From: Rhodococcus sp. B7740
GTDB taxonomy: Bacteria; Actinomycetota; Actinomycetes; Mycobacteriales; Mycobacteriaceae
Assembly: GCF_000954115.1 (NCBI RefSeq)
Contig: NZ_CP010797.1
Location: forward strand, 3,410,001-3,474,000
Direction of reading: 5' to 3'
Length of the DNA stretch: 64,000 nt
Shown here: in pieces, positions 62,362 through 64,000 of the stretch
Layout of the letters: each line of letters opens with the position of its first letter
Position numbering within the stretch: position 1 is the first letter of the stretch
Program-made: the position numbers and the translations under genes
The notes under the pieces: model-generated
What the model was told of the DNA's origin: nothing
The model's database searches: none
The model's input: the letters and a program-made list of their open reading frames with translations, nothing else

Positions 62362-63794
62362 CCTCCCCGGAGATCTCGGTCTCGAGCGCTCGGGGGCGCT
62401 GGATCGTCGCAGCAACGGTCCTCGGGTCGGCGCTGGCGATGCTCGACGCCACCGTGGTCAACATTGCGCTGCCGGCCATCGGCCGTGATCTCGGTGCCGG
62501 TGTCACGGGTCTGCAGTGGACGCTGAGCGGCTACACCCTGGCACTGGCGTCGCTGATTCTGTTGGGGGGCTCCCTCGGCGACCGGCTGGGTCGCAGACGG
62601 GTGTTCGTCTGGGGCACGGTCTGGTTCGCGGCCGCATCGGTACTGTGCGGGCTCGCCCCCAGTATCGAGGTGCTGATCGCGGCGCGACTGCTTCAGGGTG
62701 TCGGTGCGGCCCTGCTGACGCCGGGGTCGCTCGCACTGATATCGGCGTCGATCAAGGCCGAGGATCGAGGAGCCGCGATCGGTCTGTGGTCGGGATTGGG
62801 CGGCGTCGCGTCTGCGGTCGGTCCGTTGCTCGGGGGCTGGTTGGTCGACGCCGTCGGGTGGCGTTCGGTGTTCCTGATCAATATTCCGCTCGCCGTCGTC
62901 GTTGTGTGGGTGGCGGCGAAACACGTTCCGGAGAGCCGGGATCCGCATGCGGCCGGTCGGCTCGACGTACCGGGCGCGGTGGCGGTGGCGGCAGCATTGG
63001 GGCTGCTGACCTACGGGCTGATCGAATCACAGTTTCCGGCAGTGCTTCTCGGCGTCGTGGCCGTCGCTGTGTTCGTCGTGATCGAGCGACGCTCACACGA
63101 TCCACTGGTCCCGCCGTCGCTGTTCGCATCGCGAGTGTTTCTGGCGGCCAATCTCGTGACGTTCGCCGTCTACGCGGCCCTGGGCGGAGTGTTCTTCCTT
63201 CTGGTGCTGCAGCTGCAGTTCGCCGTGGGTTACTCGCCCATAGCGGCCGGAGTGGCCACGCTACCGATCACCGCTCTCATGCTGGTGCTGTCCGCTCGCG
63301 CGGGGCGCATCGCCGGACGCATAGGTCCGCGTATTCCGATGACCGTGGGACCACTGCTGGCAGCGCTGGGGTTGGTGCTCATGCTCCGCATCGGGCCCGG
63401 CTCCACCTATGCCACGGATGTTCTGCCCGCGGTTGTCGTCTTCGGGCTCGGCCTGTCCGCTCTGGTGGCTCCGCTGACCGGAGCGGTGCTGGGCGCGGTG
63501 TCCACCGATCGCGCCGGAATCGCGTCGGGCGTCAACAACGCCGTGGCTCGCACCAGTCAGCTTCTCGCCGTGGCCGCGCTACCTGCGCTCGCGGGTATCG
63601 CCGGGTCCGATTACTCTGCGGCGGAAGCGTTCTCGGACGGCTTCCACACCGCGATGCTGATGTGCGCCGGACTGCTGGTGATCGGTGCCGCCATCGCGGC
63701 GGTGATGATCCGCGGCAGCGCCGAGGACGCGTCGGACTGCCCACCGCACTGCGATATCGGGACTCCACCGGTGGCACGTCGACGGTCCGCCTGA
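62358..63794 (+). CDS. MFS transporter, DHA2-like 14-helix drug exporter
   Basis: 478 residues with about 14 helices. Motif A is GGSLGDRLGRRRVF (about 75-88). The first helix has ALAMLDATVVNIALPAIGRDL and helix 5 has LGGWLVDAVGWRSVFLINIPLAVV, both DHA2 signatures. It exports drugs or metabolites with protons. The GTG at 62358 overlaps the lipoprotein stop (GTGA), so the lipoprotein may assist the transporter. Confidence 0.9.
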   Translation: MTSPEISVSSARGRWIVAATVLGSALAMLDATVVNIALPAIGRDLGAGVTGLQWTLSGYTLALASLILLGGSLGDRLGRRRVFVWGTVWFAAASVLCGLAPSIEVLIAARLLQGVGAALLTPGSLALISASIKAEDRGAAIGLWSGLGGVASAVGPLLGGWLVDAVGWRSVFLINIPLAVVVVWVAAKHVPESRDPHAAGRLDVPGAVAVAAALGLLTYGLIESQFPAVLLGVVAVAVFVVIERRSHDPLVPPSLFASRVFLAANLVTFAVYAALGGVFFLLVLQLQFAVGYSPIAAGVATLPITALMLVLSARAGRIAGRIGPRIPMTVGPLLAALGLVLMLRIGPGSTYATDVLPAVVVFGLGLSALVAPLTGAVLGAVSTDRAGIASGVNNAVARTSQLLAVAALPALAGIAGSDYSAAEAFSDGFHTAMLMCAGLLVIGAAIAAVMIRGSAEDASDCPPHCDIGTPPVARRRSA

Positions 63795-63825
63795 CGGACA
63801 CCGAGCGTCTCGTGGACCGATCCGT

Positions 63826-64000
63826 TCAGGGGACGACGAGCACGGGGCAACCCGCATGATGAAGCACGTTCTGTCCCACCGAACCCGGTACCGTGCCCCG
63901 GCACCGACCGCGGCGACCCACGACCAGCAACTGCGCGTGCACCGAACGCTCACGCAGGTGCCGCGCGGCCGAGCCGACGGTCGCTCGGACGCTCGTCTCC
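63826..64000 (-). CDS. Universal stress protein, C-terminal fragment (continues beyond the window)
   Basis: The last 57 codons of a Usp protein run off the right end. The tail reads HAQLLVVGRRG, then SVGQNVLHHAGCPVLVVP, with the G-2x-G-9x-G(S) nucleotide-binding signature. The start is outside the window, so length and context cannot be judged. It converges with the MFS gene, 31 bases apart. Confidence 0.8.
   Translation of the reverse strand, partial: ETSVRATVGSAARHLRERSVHAQLLVVGRRGRCRGTVPGSVGQNVLHHAGCPVLVVP

Overview
The window is a dense, high-GC chromosomal segment from an actinomycete. The best match I can make from memory is Nocardiaceae, close to Rhodococcus/Rhodococcoides. Supporting signs are FadE25-like acyl-CoA dehydrogenase, a UgpAEBC importer in mycobacterial gene order, DesA-type acyl-ACP desaturase, maltokinase, a Prim-PolC/LigC pair, an Ig-domain L,D-transpeptidase and an LppU-like lipoprotein. 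GTG/TTG starts, 1-8 bp start/stop overlaps and few gaps above 200 bp are typical of this group. I saw no rRNA, tRNA, CRISPR array, insertion sequence or prophage. All identifications are by reading motifs; no database search was possible.

Layout. 1-7.5 kb: dihydrofolate-reductase-like protein, RNase J, secreted lipase, MerR, a SulP anion transporter facing a LysR regulator, universal stress protein. 7.5-15.1 kb: a D-2-hydroxyacid dehydrogenase/Usp pair divergent from a complete peptide-type ABC importer (binding lipoprotein, two permeases, two ATPases) ending in a TauE-like exporter, with a perfect 16-bp palindrome and a promoter between them. 15-20 kb: PRISE-type reductase, xylulokinase, and a second SulP transporter with an ArsR-like repressor and matching operators. 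20-25.6 kb: fatty-acid oxidation (TetR, FadE25, 3-hydroxyacyl-CoA dehydrogenase) and three SDRs, with two copies of a paired palindromic element. 25.6-31 kb: two acyltransferases, a Drr-like exporter and a GntP permease. 31-39.9 kb: mixed housekeeping (YdeI/DUF1905 proteins, SMI1/KNR4 protein, M50-like protease, desaturase, GtrA, a 55-aa membrane peptide, maltokinase, pirin, diguanylate cyclase).

40-43 kb: a TetR-ABC exporter operon. 43-46.4 kb: M13 peptidase and a P450. 46.4-50.6 kb: ugpA-ugpE-ugpB-ugpC. 50.8-51.7 kb: L,D-transpeptidase. 52-55 kb: a four-gene translationally coupled operon of GT2 glycosyltransferase, divergent acyl-CoA-dehydrogenase-like flavoprotein, PIG-L N-deacetylase and NodS-type methyltransferase. 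This is the best candidate for an undescribed pathway. 55-64 kb: GAF-ANTAR regulator, double-zinc-ribbon metallopeptidase, NhaA-thioredoxin fusion, SdpI-like protein, Prim-PolC/LigC repair pair, lipoprotein/MFS pair and a truncated Usp at the edge.

A theme across the window is large intergenic palindromes in several sequence families. One family (near 16.2, 33.9 and possibly 50.7 kb) shares a 27-nt segment with a single mismatch between two sites about 17.6 kb apart. Another is a double 17-bp palindrome with identical 31-bp phasing at 22.8 and 24.8 kb.
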